Shown: positions 35,506-45,582 of the stretch, in pieces | Numbering within the stretch: the stretch's first letter is position 1 | How the letters are laid out: each line of letters begins with the position of its first letter | Assembly: GCF_900220965.1 (NCBI RefSeq) | Contig: NZ_OBQC01000001.1 | Coordinates: forward strand, 1 to 64,000 | DNA: 64,000 nt | Direction of reading: 5' to 3' | From: Ureibacillus acetophenoni | GTDB taxonomy: Bacteria > Bacillota > Bacilli > Bacillales_A > Planococcaceae | Made by a program: the position numbers and the translations under genes | The notes under the pieces: model-generated | What the model saw: only the letters and a program-made list of their open reading frames with translations | What the model was told of the DNA's origin: nothing | Database searches by the model: none

Positions 35506-36066
35506 TTGAAACTATATACGAAAACAGGCGATAAAGGGAAAACGAGCTTAATAGGTGGGCGAGTGAGTAAAGACGATCTTCGTGTAGAAGCTTATGGAAC
35601 AGTTGATGAACTAAATTCTTTTATCGGTAAAGCCGTGACAGAACTAGATAAGAATGTGTTTAAAGATTTAATAGAAGACCTTGAAACGATTCAACATGAA
35701 CTTTTTGATTGTGGTGGCGATTTAGCAAATGTGATGAAAGAGAGAAAGTACAAATTAGAAGAGGCATCGATTGATGTGTTGGAAAAACGTATAGATGTTT
35801 TAACTGAGGAAGTTCCACCTTTAAAACGATTTATTTTACCTGGAGGGTCAGAAGCTTCTGCGACTCTTCACATTGCAAGAACCGTTTGTCGACGTGCAGA
35901 GCGACGTGTTGTATCGTTAATGAACGCAACAGACGATGTTCCGACAATTATCCAAAAGTATTTGAATCGTCTATCTGACTATTTCTTTGCAGCGGCAAGA
36001 GCTGTGAACCATCGTTTGAATGTGAAGGACGTTGAATACATTCGCGGTGGAGATGTATTTAAATAA
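35506..36066 (+). CDS. PduO-type cob(I)alamin adenosyltransferase
   Basis: This enzyme adenosylates cob(I)alamin with ATP to make adenosylcobalamin. The 186-residue protein carries the N-terminal ATP motif TKTGDKGKTSL (about 4-14) and the C-terminal RTVCRRAERRV helix. The TTG start has AAGGGGG at good spacing. The B12-dependent mutase IcmF is encoded 10 kb downstream and is the obvious client in this window. Monocistronic with its own terminator. Confidence 0.93.
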   Translation: MKLYTKTGDKGKTSLIGGRVSKDDLRVEAYGTVDELNSFIGKAVTELDKNVFKDLIEDLETIQHELFDCGGDLANVMKERKYKLEEASIDVLEKRIDVLTEEVPPLKRFILPGGSEASATLHIARTVCRRAERRVVSLMNATDDVPTIIQKYLNRLSDYFFAAARAVNHRLNVKDVEYIRGGDVFK

Positions 36067-36076
36067 TTGATAGGAG

Positions 36077-36105
36077 CCTAGCATCTGGATGGATGCTAGG
36101 TTTTT
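36077..36105 (+). terminator. Adenosyltransferase gene terminator
   Basis: CCTAGCATC/GATGCTAGG 9-bp perfect stem with a 6-nt loop and five T. Confidence 0.92.
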
Positions 36106-36160
36106 AGTTTGAAGAAATTAAGGGAGAGGATCTTACATCTGGGGAGCTAATAAAAGATTA

Positions 36161-37620
36161 AGGCGAATTACTCCTTTAATTTGGCGAATAAGTCTATCAA
36201 ACTGGCGAATATCTTCAGGATTTGGCTAATATTAACACATTATTAGCATCCAAAAAGTCTTCCTGGCGAATAACCCCTTTAATTTGGCGAATAAATCTAT
36301 CAAACTGGCGAATATCTTCAAGATTTTGGCTAATATGCCCCCATTAACAGCTCCAAAAAGTCATCCTGGCGAATAACTCCTTCAATTTGGCGAATAATTG
36401 TATCAAACTGGGCGAATATCTTCAGGATTTTGGCTAATATGCCCCCATTAACAGCTCCAAAAAGACATCCTGGCGAATAACCCCTTTAATTTGGCGAATA
36501 ATTCTATTAAACTGGCGAATACTTTCGCGATTTTGGCGAATATCCCTCCATTAGCAGCTCTAAAAAGTCTTCCTGGCGAATAACTCCTTTAATTTGGCGA
36601 ATAATTGTATCAAACTGGCGAATATCTTCAGGATTTTGGCTAATATGCCCCCATTAACAGCTCCAAAAAGTCATCCTGGCTAATAACTACTTTAATTTGG
36701 CGAATATCCCTCCATTAGCAGCTCCAAAAAGTCATCCTGGCGAATTACTCCTTTAATTTGGCGAATAATTCAAACTGGCGAATATCTTCAGGATTTTGGC
36801 TAATATGCCTCCATTAGCAGCTCTAAAAAGTCATCCTGGCGAATAACTCCTTTAATTTGGCGAATAAGTCTATCAAACTGGCGAATACTTTCGCGATTTT
36901 GGCGAAAATCCCCCCATTAGCAGCGCCAAAAAGTCATCCTGGCTAATAACTCCTTCAATTTGGCGAATAAGTCTATCAAACTGGCGAATATCTTCAAGAT
37001 TTTGGCTAATATGCCCCCATTAACAGCTCCAAAAAGTCATCCTGGCGAATAACCCCTTTAATTTGGCGAATAAGTCTATCAAACTGGCGAATATCTTCAG
37101 GATTTGGCTAATATTAACACATTATTAGCATCCAAAAAGTCTTCCTGGCGAATAACCCCTTTAATTTGGCGAATAAATCTATCAAACTGGCGAATATCTT
37201 CAAGATTTTGGCTAATATGCCCCCATTAACAGCTCCAAAAAGTCATCCTGGCGAATAACCCCTTTAATTTGGCGAATAAGTCTATCAAACTGGCGAATAC
37301 TTTCGCGATTTTGGCGAATATCCCTCCAATAGCAGCTCCAAAAAATCTTCCTGGCTAATAACTCCTTCAATTTGGCGAATAAGTCTATCAAACTGGCGAA
37401 TACTTTCGTAATTTTGGCGAAAATCCCCCCATTAGCAGCTCTAAAAAGTCATCCTGGCGAATAACTCCTTTAATTTGGCGAATAATTGTATCAAACTGGC
37501 GAATAACTACAGGATTTTGGCTAATATCAACACATTATTAGCATCCACTAAGTCTTCCTGGAAAATAATAGAGGATAAGTCTATTAAACTGACGATAACC
37601 TTCATGATTTTGGCGAATAT
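36161..37620. repeat. Tandem array, 103-bp unit made of 21-bp TTGGCGAATAA steps
   Basis: About fourteen units occur. Unit starts (CCTGGCGAA) are at 36262, 36365, 36469, 36572 and 36675, steps of 103-104; a few units are shortened (61 and 99 bp). Within a unit TGGCGAATA-like cores lie at offsets 0, 21, 42 and 63, followed by a 40-bp stretch (gccccc and agctccaaaaag). The core TGGCGAATAA resembles TCGCAAATAA of the 30-kb array (8 of 10). It lies between a plus-strand terminator and the convergent HXXEE gene. No coding capacity. Confidence 0.93.
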
Positions 37621-37640
37621 CAATACTTTACCAGGCATCA

Positions 37641-38176
37641 CTATCCAATCTTCTTCCCAACCCAATGTGCAAAAAATAGCACCGGAAAGATAAATAACAA
37701 AAACGGCAGGGAGATCCAAAGGTTTGCCATGAAATAATCCCATATTCAAATAATGCGAGAAATAAGAAAGAACTATAAGGAATAATAATTGCAGAAGTGA
37801 TAACCCCTGGAGTAATTGAATGTAATAAAATGGACTGTCCGATATGAGTGAAGGCATGAAGAAAGAATACTAATTGGACGACTACTGTGAATAAATAAAT
37901 ATTACCAAAGGGGCCGTCAACAATGTATTGACCTGCGAGAATTGTAGAAGTTGAAACAAATAGAAAAATCACTAATACTGCAACAGAAAATTGAGCCGTT
38001 GTCATTGAAAACTGCTTTACGATTCGATCAGCCATCTTCTTAGGAAGTAATTGATACAGCTTTACTTCATTTTGCTTCAACCACTTTTCCACCATAATTA
38101 TTTCCTCTAAGTCGTGAAAAATAAAGGCGATTGGAAACAGCCAAATTAATGTAAGTAAATAATATGTTGTATCCAT
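37641..38176 (-). pseudogene. HXXEE-domain membrane protein gene with a frameshift
   Basis: The first about 145 codons encode a membrane protein with the family motif HDLEE near residue 21 and about five hydrophobic segments. Near 37735-37745 the frame is lost: the uninterrupted frame runs into a cysteine/arginine-rich tail (GSPCRFCYLSFRCYF). Another frame gives a proper last helix and ending (MANLWISLPFLLFIFPVLFF, then AHWVGKKIG and stop at 37641). One missing or two extra bases explain this. HXXEE proteins have no established function. The gene is either a recent pseudogene or a sequencing error. Confidence 0.75.
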
Positions 38177-38294
38177 AATTAATCCACCTCTACATACAAT
38201 CCCTAAAAAATCCCTAGTAATAAGTTAATTCCTTTTAATATACTATAATTCAAATAGCATTCTTTATAATATTTAGAAAATTATCAACAATCCA

Positions 38295-38324
38295 TTGACT
38301 GAATGCTCATTCATATTTTAAAAT
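38295..38324 (+). promoter_or_regulatory. fadF promoter with overlapping FadR-like operator
   Basis: TTGACT (38295-38300), 18-bp spacer, TAAAAT (38319-38324). Overlapping it, TGACTGAATGCTCATTCA (38296-38313) matches the B. subtilis FadR consensus TGAATGAMTANTCATTCA (recalled) at all but two positions. A repressor bound here would cover the -35 box and spacer. Confidence 0.7.
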
Positions 38325-38439
38325 GAATGCATAAACGAAGAATTTTTGTAGAAAACGGTTAAAATCTCGTAACATATTTGAAGTGAAGTAGGAATAAGAA
38401 ATAAAAACGTCTAAAGGGGAAAATTAGGGGGGAGACAAT

Positions 38440-40578
38440 ATGAATCCATTGTTAATTGCAAACTGGATTTTGTTCATTGTAGTAGTGCTCTACGGGGTTG
38501 GACTATTTATTTATCTATTAAAAACACGTTATGAGTATATTAAGCTCGGGAAAAAAGAAGAGTTTAACGACAGTGTAAAAGAACGACTCGAAAAAATTTG
38601 GGTCAATGTCTTTGGACAGTCAAAACTGTTAAAAGATCCGAAAAGTGGTTTTATTCACGTTCTATTTTTCTATGGATTTATTCTTGTCCAATTTGGAGCG
38701 ATTGATTTTATTTGGAAAGGACTAGCTCCTGGATCGCATTTGCCACTTGGACCATTGTATACGATTTTTACACTATTTGAAGAAGTTGTCGCTTTAGTTA
38801 TTTTAGTTGCCGTAGTTTGGGCATTTTATCGTCGTTACATTGAAAAACTTGTTCGCTTAAAGCGCGGTTGGAAAAACGGACTTGTTCTTATTTTTATCGG
38901 GGGCTTAATGCTTTCAACTTTAATTGGAAATGGGATGAGCTTAGTTTGGCTTGACCATGGTTTTACAGGTAGCGAGCCTGTTGCTTCAAGTATCGCATTT
39001 GTTTTTGGATTTTTACCACCTGCAGTTGCAGCAGCTGTCTTTTATATTATGTGGTGGGTACACTTACTCATTTTATTAACATTCTTAGTTTACGTACCAC
39101 AGTCAAAGCACTTCCATTTAATTACTGGTCCTGTAAACGTTTATTTCCACCGATTAGATCGTGCTGGAACACCACGTCCGATTGACTTTTCAGCAATGGA
39201 AGAAGCAGAAGATGAAGACGAGATGCCTACGTTTGGGGTAGGGAAGATTCAAGACTTTACTCAGAAACAATTAATAGACTTATATGCTTGTGTTGAATGT
39301 GGTCGCTGTACGAATATGTGTCCAGCAACAGGTACAGGAAAAATGCTTTCTCCAATGGATTTAATCGTAAAGCTAAGAGACCACTTAACAAATACAGGTG
39401 CCGTTGTAACAAAGAAAAAACCATGGGTACCAGCTTCTTTCTTCAATAAAACTAATGGCAACCAATTAGCGCTAGCTGCTGGGGCAGAGGGAGCTGTTAT
39501 TGAAAACATTTACAATCCTTCTTTAATTGGAGACGTCATTACAGAAGAAGAAATTTGGGCTTGTACAACATGTCGTAACTGTGAAGACCAATGTCCTGTA
39601 ATGAATGAGCATGTAGATAAAATTATCGACCTTCGCCGTTACCTGACAATGACTGAAGGAAAAGTTAACCCAGATGCGCAACGTGCGATGAACAATATCG
39701 AACGTCAAGGCAATCCTTGGGGAATTAACCGTAAAGAAAAAGAAAACTGGCGTGATCTTGATCCAACAGTAAAAGTACCTACTGTAAAAGAGGCAAAAAA
39801 ATCAGGTGAAGGCTTTGAGTATTTATTCTGGGTTGGATCTATGGGTGCATTTGACAGTCGTTCACAAAAAATCGCAATATCCTTTGCTCGTTTAATGAAT
39901 GAAGCTGGTGTGAAATTTGCGATTTTAGGAAATAAAGAAAAAAATTCTGGGGACACACCTCGTCGATTAGGAAACGAGTTTTTATTCCAAGAATTAGCGA
40001 CTGCAAACATTGAAGAGTTTGAAAAAAATGATGTAAAGAAAATCGTTACAATTGACCCTCATGCTTACAATATCTTTAAAAATGAATATAAAGATTTTGG
40101 TTGGGAAGGCGAAGTATATCACCATACGGAACTGTTATACGATTTAGTAAATGAAGGTAAGTTAACGTTGAATCATCGAGTTGACGAGACAATCGTATTC
40201 CACGATTCTTGTTACTTAGGGCGTTACAACGATGTGTATGATCCACCACGTGAAATTTTAAAAGCGATTCCTGGTGTGAAACTTGTAGAAATGGAACGTA
40301 ACCGTGATGAAGCGATGTGCTGTGGAGCAGGTGGGGGATTAATGTGGATGGAAGAACATGTTGGAAATCGCATTAACGTAGCTCGAACAGAACAAGCAAT
40401 AGCAACTAACGCATCTGTTATTTCATCAGGCTGTCCATTCTGCTTAACAATGCTGTCAGATGGTACTAAAGCAAAAGAAGTAGAAGACAAAGTCGGTACG
40501 TATGATGTAGTTGAATTGTTAGAAAGATCCGTGTTCGGTGCACATGTGAAAGAAGAAGCAGTTAGTATTGCAGAATAA
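38440..40578 (+). CDS. fadF: Membrane-associated iron-sulfur oxidoreductase FadF
   Basis: FadF is thought to link acyl-CoA dehydrogenase/ETF electrons to the quinone pool during fatty-acid oxidation. The 712-residue product (B. subtilis about 705) has an N-terminal membrane part with about six helices (to about residue 225), two 4Fe-4S cysteine sets (C284, C287, C290, C294 and C375, C378, C381, C385) and two C-terminal CCG-type domains (HDSCYLGRYND, MCCGAGGG, SSGCPFCLTML). It is preceded by a FadR-like operator and followed by a terminator, then the thiolase gene after a repeat-rich gap. Confidence 0.92.
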   Translation: MNPLLIANWILFIVVVLYGVGLFIYLLKTRYEYIKLGKKEEFNDSVKERLEKIWVNVFGQSKLLKDPKSGFIHVLFFYGFILVQFGAIDFIWKGLAPGSHLPLGPLYTIFTLFEEVVALVILVAVVWAFYRRYIEKLVRLKRGWKNGLVLIFIGGLMLSTLIGNGMSLVWLDHGFTGSEPVASSIAFVFGFLPPAVAAAVFYIMWWVHLLILLTFLVYVPQSKHFHLITGPVNVYFHRLDRAGTPRPIDFSAMEEAEDEDEMPTFGVGKIQDFTQKQLIDLYACVECGRCTNMCPATGTGKMLSPMDLIVKLRDHLTNTGAVVTKKKPWVPASFFNKTNGNQLALAAGAEGAVIENIYNPSLIGDVITEEEIWACTTCRNCEDQCPVMNEHVDKIIDLRRYLTMTEGKVNPDAQRAMNNIERQGNPWGINRKEKENWRDLDPTVKVPTVKEAKKSGEGFEYLFWVGSMGAFDSRSQKIAISFARLMNEAGVKFAILGNKEKNSGDTPRRLGNEFLFQELATANIEEFEKNDVKKIVTIDPHAYNIFKNEYKDFGWEGEVYHHTELLYDLVNEGKLTLNHRVDETIVFHDSCYLGRYNDVYDPPREILKAIPGVKLVEMERNRDEAMCCGAGGGLMWMEEHVGNRINVARTEQAIATNASVISSGCPFCLTMLSDGTKAKEVEDKVGTYDVVELLERSVFGAHVKEEAVSIAE

Positions 40579-40678
40579 TTTGTGGAACGAAGATATTATC
40601 GAATTAACGAGAAAAAAACAACTTTTTAGAGAAAATTCGATTGAATGAAAATTGCGAATACAGTAAAATAAATGTAAA

Positions 40679-40709
40679 GAAAGGGGAGTTCTACCAGACT
40701 CCCTCTTTT
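40679..40709 (+). terminator. fadF terminator
   Basis: AAGGGGAGT pairs with ACTCCCTCTT across an 8-nt loop, then TTTTC. Confidence 0.75.
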
Positions 40710-40722
40710 CATATGAATATTC

Positions 40723-40740
40723 CGAGCGAGCGTTCAGTCA
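40723..40740. promoter_or_regulatory. Second, degenerate FadR/TetR-like operator
   Basis: On the minus strand this reads TGACTGAACGCTCGCTCG, sharing TTGACTGA and GCTC with the fadF operator. It lies between the fadF terminator and the mmgA gene. It may be an operator of the thiolase operon or of another TetR-type acyl-CoA regulator. Confidence 0.4.
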
Positions 40741-41003
40741 ACGTGTCGTCTGTAAACTTTGTTTTGAGACGACACGTTTGCGCCGAGGATGGTGACAACT
40801 TGTTGTGACCACCGCAGAAGCACATGACAAAACTGAAATTAAGTCATTTGTTTGCGCCGAGGATAGCGAAGCGACGCAGAAGCAAATTAAAGAGTAGCCC
40901 AATTTAGTAAAGGCATGGGTACAGAAGCTAGTAAGAAACAACTGAAATCGTGTCATTGAATTTGCGCCGAGGATAACGAAGCGATTCGACGCAGAAGCAC
41001 ACA
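40740..41003. repeat. Repeat region with three GCGCCGAGGAT elements
   Basis: A perfect 12-bp hairpin (40740-40751 with 40767-40778) comes first. Then three copies of a roughly 40-bp element start TTTGCGCCGAGGAT at 40777, 40851 and 40961 and end GCAGAAGCA. The middles differ: copies 2 and 3 keep GCGAAGC-like loops, while copy 1 holds a different hairpin sequence. An ACTGAAAT..GTCATT segment precedes copies 2 and 3, so the direct repeat is longer. It lies between fadF and mmgA and has no coding capacity. Confidence 0.8.
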
Positions 41004-41106
41004 TTCTGGAGTAGTTCACAATTAATTCAACAGGGGATATTAAGATCAGTACGCTTTTAGATTGTTAGAAAAAAAGATTTCAAACAATAACAATAGGGGT
41101 GGAAAA

Positions 41107-42300
41107 ATGAGTAAAACTGTGATTTTAGATGGAGCAAGAACGGCATTTGGTAAATTTGGCGGGGGATTATCTTCATTATCCGCAAGTGATCTTGGTGGAA
41201 TTGCGATTAAAGGGGCACTAGAAAGATCAAACATCCAACCTGATGAAGTAAATGAAGTTATTATGGGAACAGTACTTCAAGCTGGTCAAGGGCAAATTCC
41301 ATCACGACAAGCTGCTACAAAAGCAGGTATTCCGTATTCTGTTAAAACAGAAACAATCAATAAAGTATGTGCATCCGGTATGAGAAGTGTCACTCTTGCA
41401 GATCAGTTAATTCGTTTAGGGGACGAAGATGTGATTGTTGCAGGTGGTATGGAGTCCATGTCAAACACACCTTACCTTTTACCAAAAGGGCGATGGGGTC
41501 TTCGTATGGGAGATGCTCAACTAATCGATGGCATGGTTTATGACGGCTTATCTTGTGCATTTGATCCAAATCATGTGCACATGGGGACATATGGAAGTAG
41601 CACAGCAAGTGAGTTCAATATCACTAGAGAATCACAAGATGAATGGGCTCTTCGCAGTCATCAACTTGCATTAAAGGCAATTGAAGAAGGCAAGTTTGCA
41701 GAGGAAATTGTACCAGTTGAAATAAAGGGACGTAAAGGTGATTTGACAGTTGTAGCACAAGACGAAGCGCCTCGAAAGGATACGTCATTGGAAGCGTTAT
41801 CAAGGTTAAAACCAGCTTTCGATAAAGACGGCACTGTAACAGCAGGAAATGCACCTGGTGTGAATGATGGAGCTTGTGCAATGGTTTTAATGAGCGAAGA
41901 ACGTGCAAAAAATGAAGGCCGCACACCACTTGCGTATATTTTAGCTCATGCTGAAGTAGGGGTAGCACCTAAAGATTTTCCACAAACACCTGGTCTAGTA
42001 ATCAATGAATTACTAAACAAAACAGGTAAAACTGCTGATGAAATTGATTTAGTAGAGATCAATGAAGCATTTGCAATGGTTGCATTAGTAGGCAATCAAA
42101 TCGCAGGCATTAACCCTGAAAAAGTAAATGTCAACGGTGGTGCAGTTGCATTAGGTCATCCAATCGGAGCTTCTGGTGCAAGAATTATTTTAACCCTTGC
42201 TTATGAATTAAAACGCCGCGGTGGAGGTATCGGAATCGCAGCAATTTGTTCAGGTGGTGGTCAAGGGGACGCAATCATGATTGAGGTACCAAAACAATAA
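41107..42300 (+). CDS. mmgA: Acetyl-CoA acetyltransferase (thiolase)
   Basis: The enzyme cleaves acetoacetyl-CoA to two acetyl-CoA (or condenses them). The 397-residue protein has the nucleophile C88 ([10 protein letters not shown]), the [10 protein letters not shown] histidine (about 350) and the second cysteine in [11 protein letters not shown]. Start at 41107 has AGGGGTGG; the longer reading to 41062 has none. It is the first gene of a six-gene run (thiolase, dehydrogenase, two acyl-CoA dehydrogenases, TetR, then IcmF). It resembles B. subtilis MmgA. Confidence 0.93.
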   Translation: MSKTVILDGARTAFGKFGGGLSSLSASDLGGIAIKGALERSNIQPDEVNEVIMGTVLQAGQGQIPSRQAATKAGIPYSVKTETINKVCASGMRSVTLADQLIRLGDEDVIVAGGMESMSNTPYLLPKGRWGLRMGDAQLIDGMVYDGLSCAFDPNHVHMGTYGSSTASEFNITRESQDEWALRSHQLALKAIEEGKFAEEIVPVEIKGRKGDLTVVAQDEAPRKDTSLEALSRLKPAFDKDGTVTAGNAPGVNDGACAMVLMSEERAKNEGRTPLAYILAHAEVGVAPKDFPQTPGLVINELLNKTGKTADEIDLVEINEAFAMVALVGNQIAGINPEKVNVNGGAVALGHPIGASGARIILTLAYELKRRGGGIGIAAICSGGGQGDAIMIEVPKQ

Positions 42301-42363
42301 TTGATGTTGAATCCATATATTTTTATTAATAACAATTAGAGCAAAAAATAGGAGGAAAACATA

Positions 42364-43215
42364 ATGGTAATCCAAAAAGTAATGGTAATCGGTGCAGGTC
42401 AAATGGGCTCAGGTATTGCTCAAGTATGTGCGGGGTCAGGATTCGAAGTAATTTTAAATGATATTAAGCAAGAATTTTTAGATCGTGGATTATCGAACAT
42501 TACAAAAAATCTTTCAAGAGATGTTGAAAAGGGAAGAAAAACAGAGGATGAGAAAGCGGTCATTCTTAGCCGTATTACACAATCTCTTGATATTAAAGAT
42601 GCAGTTGATGTGGACATAGTGATTGAAGCAGCAACTGAAAACATGGATATTAAACAATCCATTTTTAGAGAAATTGATGCCATCGCACCGAAAGATGCAA
42701 TTCTAGCAACAAATACATCGTCTTTACCAATTACTGAAATTGCAGCGGTTACCGAAAGACCTGAACAAGTGATTGGGATGCATTTTATGAATCCGGTCCC
42801 TGTTATGAAACTTGTAGAAATTATTCGTGGTCTTGCAACTTCAGATGAGGTATATAAAGCAGTTCAAGAGATGACTGTTACGTTAGGAAAGACACCTGTT
42901 GAAGTAAATGATTTCCCTGGATTTGTGTCAAATCGAATTTTAATGCCGATGATTAACGAAGCAATTTACACATTGTATGAAGGGGTTGCTACTAAGGAAG
43001 ATATCGACAGTGTCATGAAGTTAGGAATGAATCATCCAATGGGTCCACTGACGTTAGCTGACTTTATTGGTCTAGATACATGTCTATATATCATGGAAAT
43101 TTTACATGAAGGATTCGGAGATAGTAAGTATCGTCCTTGTCCTTTACTTCGAAAATATGTAGCGGCAGGTTGGTTAGGAAAGAAATCTGGTCGCGGCTTC
43201 TATGTGTATGACTAA
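42364..43215 (+). CDS. mmgB: 3-hydroxybutyryl-CoA dehydrogenase
   Basis: This enzyme oxidises 3-hydroxybutyryl-CoA to acetoacetyl-CoA with NAD(P). The 283-residue protein has the N-terminal dinucleotide-binding [11 protein letters not shown] (10-20) and the catalytic histidine in [16 protein letters not shown] (about 140). The C-terminal helical domain ends [15 protein letters not shown]. Length fits B. subtilis MmgB (287). AGGAGG precedes the ATG. Confidence 0.93.
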   Translation: MVIQKVMVIGAGQMGSGIAQVCAGSGFEVILNDIKQEFLDRGLSNITKNLSRDVEKGRKTEDEKAVILSRITQSLDIKDAVDVDIVIEAATENMDIKQSIFREIDAIAPKDAILATNTSSLPITEIAAVTERPEQVIGMHFMNPVPVMKLVEIIRGLATSDEVYKAVQEMTVTLGKTPVEVNDFPGFVSNRILMPMINEAIYTLYEGVATKEDIDSVMKLGMNHPMGPLTLADFIGLDTCLYIMEILHEGFGDSKYRPCPLLRKYVAAGWLGKKSGRGFYVYD

Positions 43216-43230
43216 AAGGGGAGATTTCCG

Positions 43231-44361
43231 ATGAACTTGCAATTTACAGAAGAGCAAATCATGGTTCGAGACATGGTTCGCGACTTTGCCCAAACTGAAA
43301 TCACACCATTCATTGACAAAATGGAGCAAGGTGAATTTCCAAGAGAAATCTTAAATAAAATGGCTGATTTAGGCTTAATGGGGATGACCACACCAGAAGA
43401 TTTAGGTGGAGCCGGAATGGATTTCACATCCTATATATTAGCCATCAATGAGCTTTCAAAAGTAAGTGCTGTTGTGGCAGTAATCTTAGCCGTACACACA
43501 TCTGTTGGCACAAATCCAATTCTTTATTTCGGAACGGATGAACAAAAGAAAAAATATGTTCCGAAGTTAGCTAGCGGTGAATATTTAGGTGCGTTTTGTT
43601 TAACGGAGTCAGAAGCAGGATCCGATGCTGCCTCTCTTAGAACCCGTGCAGTAAAATCGGGAGACCATTATATATTAAATGGTTCAAAGGTGTTTATTAC
43701 AAACGGTGGTGAGGCAGATGTTTATATCGTCTTTGCATCTACGAATCCTGAAAAAGGCGCGCGTGGTATTTCTGCCTTCATCGTTGAAAAAGATACACCA
43801 GGCTTTATTGTTGGAAAAAATGAAGAAAAGATGGGGCTTCACGGGTCCCAAACTGTCCAAATTACCTTTGAAAATATGAAAATACCAGCAAGTCAATTGC
43901 TAGGTGAAGAAAACCAAGGATTTATAATTGCCATGGCGAATTTAGAAGTTGGCCGGATTGGCATTGCAGCTCAAGCGCTTGGGGTGGCAGAAGCAGCATT
44001 TGAAGCAGCGGTAGAATATGCAAAACAACGTGTCCAATTTGGCAAACCGATTGCTGAACAACAGGGAGTAGGCTTTAAATTAGCGGATATGGCCACAATG
44101 GTTGAAGCTGCTAAATTACTAGTTTATAAGGCGACTGATTTAAAAAATAATGGCCTTGCTTGTAGTAAAGAAGCATCTATGGCGAAACTGTTTGCTTCTA
44201 GAACGGCAGTAAAGGTGACAACTGAAGCAATACAAGTATTTGGTGGCTACGGCTACACAAAAGACTACCCAGTTGAACGATATTTCCGAGATGCAAAAAT
44301 AACAGAAATTTACGAAGGAACAAGTGAAATTCAAAAAATCGTAATAAGCAAAAATCTATAA
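43231..44361 (+). CDS. mmgC: Acyl-CoA dehydrogenase MmgC
   Basis: This FAD enzyme introduces the alpha-beta double bond into short-chain acyl-CoAs. The 376-residue protein has the flavin/substrate motif CLTESEAGSDAASL (about 125) and the catalytic glutamate in EIYEGTSEIQ near the C terminus. It resembles B. subtilis MmgC and short-chain or branched acyl-CoA dehydrogenases. Located 15 bp after mmgB. A GGTACC palindrome begins at its stop codon and separates it from acdA. Confidence 0.92.
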   Translation: MNLQFTEEQIMVRDMVRDFAQTEITPFIDKMEQGEFPREILNKMADLGLMGMTTPEDLGGAGMDFTSYILAINELSKVSAVVAVILAVHTSVGTNPILYFGTDEQKKKYVPKLASGEYLGAFCLTESEAGSDAASLRTRAVKSGDHYILNGSKVFITNGGEADVYIVFASTNPEKGARGISAFIVEKDTPGFIVGKNEEKMGLHGSQTVQITFENMKIPASQLLGEENQGFIIAMANLEVGRIGIAAQALGVAEAAFEAAVEYAKQRVQFGKPIAEQQGVGFKLADMATMVEAAKLLVYKATDLKNNGLACSKEASMAKLFASRTAVKVTTEAIQVFGGYGYTKDYPVERYFRDAKITEIYEGTSEIQKIVISKNL

Positions 44362-44362
44362 T

Positions 44363-44418
44363 GGTACCAGGTACAAAAATAATTCGGAATATTCGGAATT
44401 GTATGTGTACCTGGTACC
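44363..44418. repeat. GGTACC-type palindrome inside the mmgC-acdA intercistronic gap
   Basis: Perfect 13-bp arms (44363-44375 and 44406-44418) enclose an AATTCGGAATATTCGGAATT-like core. It starts immediately after the mmgC stop and ends about 20 bp before acdA, leaving the acdA ribosome site (GGGGGGAAA) just outside the hairpin. Confidence 0.9.
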
Positions 44419-44436
44419 CACACAATCGGGGGGAAA

Positions 44437-45579
44437 ATGATGAACTTTCAATTATCTGAAGAACATGAACAATTACGCGAGATGATCCGTGATTTTGCGG
44501 TAAATGAAGTAGCACCAACAGCAGCAGAGCGAGATGAGAATGAAACTTTTGACCGTGCTATTTGGGATAAAATGGCTGAGCTTGGTTTGGCAGGGATTCC
44601 ATGGCCAGAAGAGTATGGTGGAGCAGGCTTTGACTATTTAGCTTATTGTATCGCTGTGGAAGAGCTTTCTCGAGTTTGTGCTTCTACAGGTGTAACTTTA
44701 TCTGCACATACTTCACTTGCTGGTTGGCCTGTGTATAAATTTGGTACAGAAGAGCAGAAACAACAATATCTACGTCCGATGGCAGAGGGTAAGAAAATCG
44801 GAGCTTATTGTTTAACTGAATCCGGATCCGGAAGTGATGCTGGCGGTATGAAAACGACAGCAAAACTTGAAGGTGATGAATACGTACTAAACGGTTCTAA
44901 AATCTTCATTACAAATGGTGGGGAAGCAGAAATATACATCGTTTTCGCGGTAACGGATCCTTCTTCCAAACATAAAGGAACAAGTGCGTTTATCGTTGAA
45001 TCGAATTTCCCTGGATTTAAAGTAGGGAAAAAAGAAAAGAAAATGGGCATTCGTTCATCACCTACGACAGAAATTATCTTTGAAAATTGTCGTGTTCCTA
45101 AGGAAAATCTATTGGGGAATGAAGGCGATGGCTTCATCGTCGCAATGAAAACATTAGATGGTGGACGTAACGGAATTGCTGCACAAGCGGTTGGAATTGC
45201 ACAAGGGGCATTAGATGCTGCTATCGACTATGCAAAAGAGCGTGTGCAGTTTGGAAAACCAATCGTTGCAAATCAAGGTGTGTCCTTTAAATTAGCAGAT
45301 ATGGCGACAGCAGTTGAAGCTTCTAGACTATTAACATACCAAGCAGCTTGGTTAGAATCGAATAATCTTCCATATGGAAAAGCTTCTGCAATGGCAAAAT
45401 TGATGGCAGGTGATACTGCAATGTCAGTAACAACAGATGCAGTTCAAGTATTTGGAGGGTATGGCTATACGAAAGAATATCCAGTAGAACGCTTTATGCG
45501 CGATGCAAAAATAACTCAAATCTACGAGGGTACACAGGAAATTCAACGTCTTGTTATCTCTCGACTAATTACAAAATAA
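44437..45579 (+). CDS. acdA: Acyl-CoA dehydrogenase AcdA
   Basis: This 380-residue acyl-CoA dehydrogenase is very similar in my recollection to B. subtilis AcdA/FadE (segments [54 protein letters not shown]). The catalytic glutamate is in YEGTQEIQ. It starts ATGATG, and the second ATG may be used. It could oxidise butyryl-CoA or isobutyryl-CoA in this cluster. The TetR gene starts 3 bp after its stop. Confidence 0.92.
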   Translation: MMNFQLSEEHEQLREMIRDFAVNEVAPTAAERDENETFDRAIWDKMAELGLAGIPWPEEYGGAGFDYLAYCIAVEELSRVCASTGVTLSAHTSLAGWPVYKFGTEEQKQQYLRPMAEGKKIGAYCLTESGSGSDAGGMKTTAKLEGDEYVLNGSKIFITNGGEAEIYIVFAVTDPSSKHKGTSAFIVESNFPGFKVGKKEKKMGIRSSPTTEIIFENCRVPKENLLGNEGDGFIVAMKTLDGGRNGIAAQAVGIAQGALDAAIDYAKERVQFGKPIVANQGVSFKLADMATAVEASRLLTYQAAWLESNNLPYGKASAMAKLMAGDTAMSVTTDAVQVFGGYGYTKEYPVERFMRDAKITQIYEGTQEIQRLVISRLITK

Positions 45580-45582
45580 TCG

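Noticed and set aside
36161-37620. CRISPR array
   Set aside because: Spacers between cores are too short (11 bp) or are themselves repeated, and no cas genes are in the window.
37475-37693. Plus-strand 72-residue frame at the right end of the 103-bp array
   Set aside because: It translates repeat sequence (KLANNYRILANINTL-type) and has no ribosome site.
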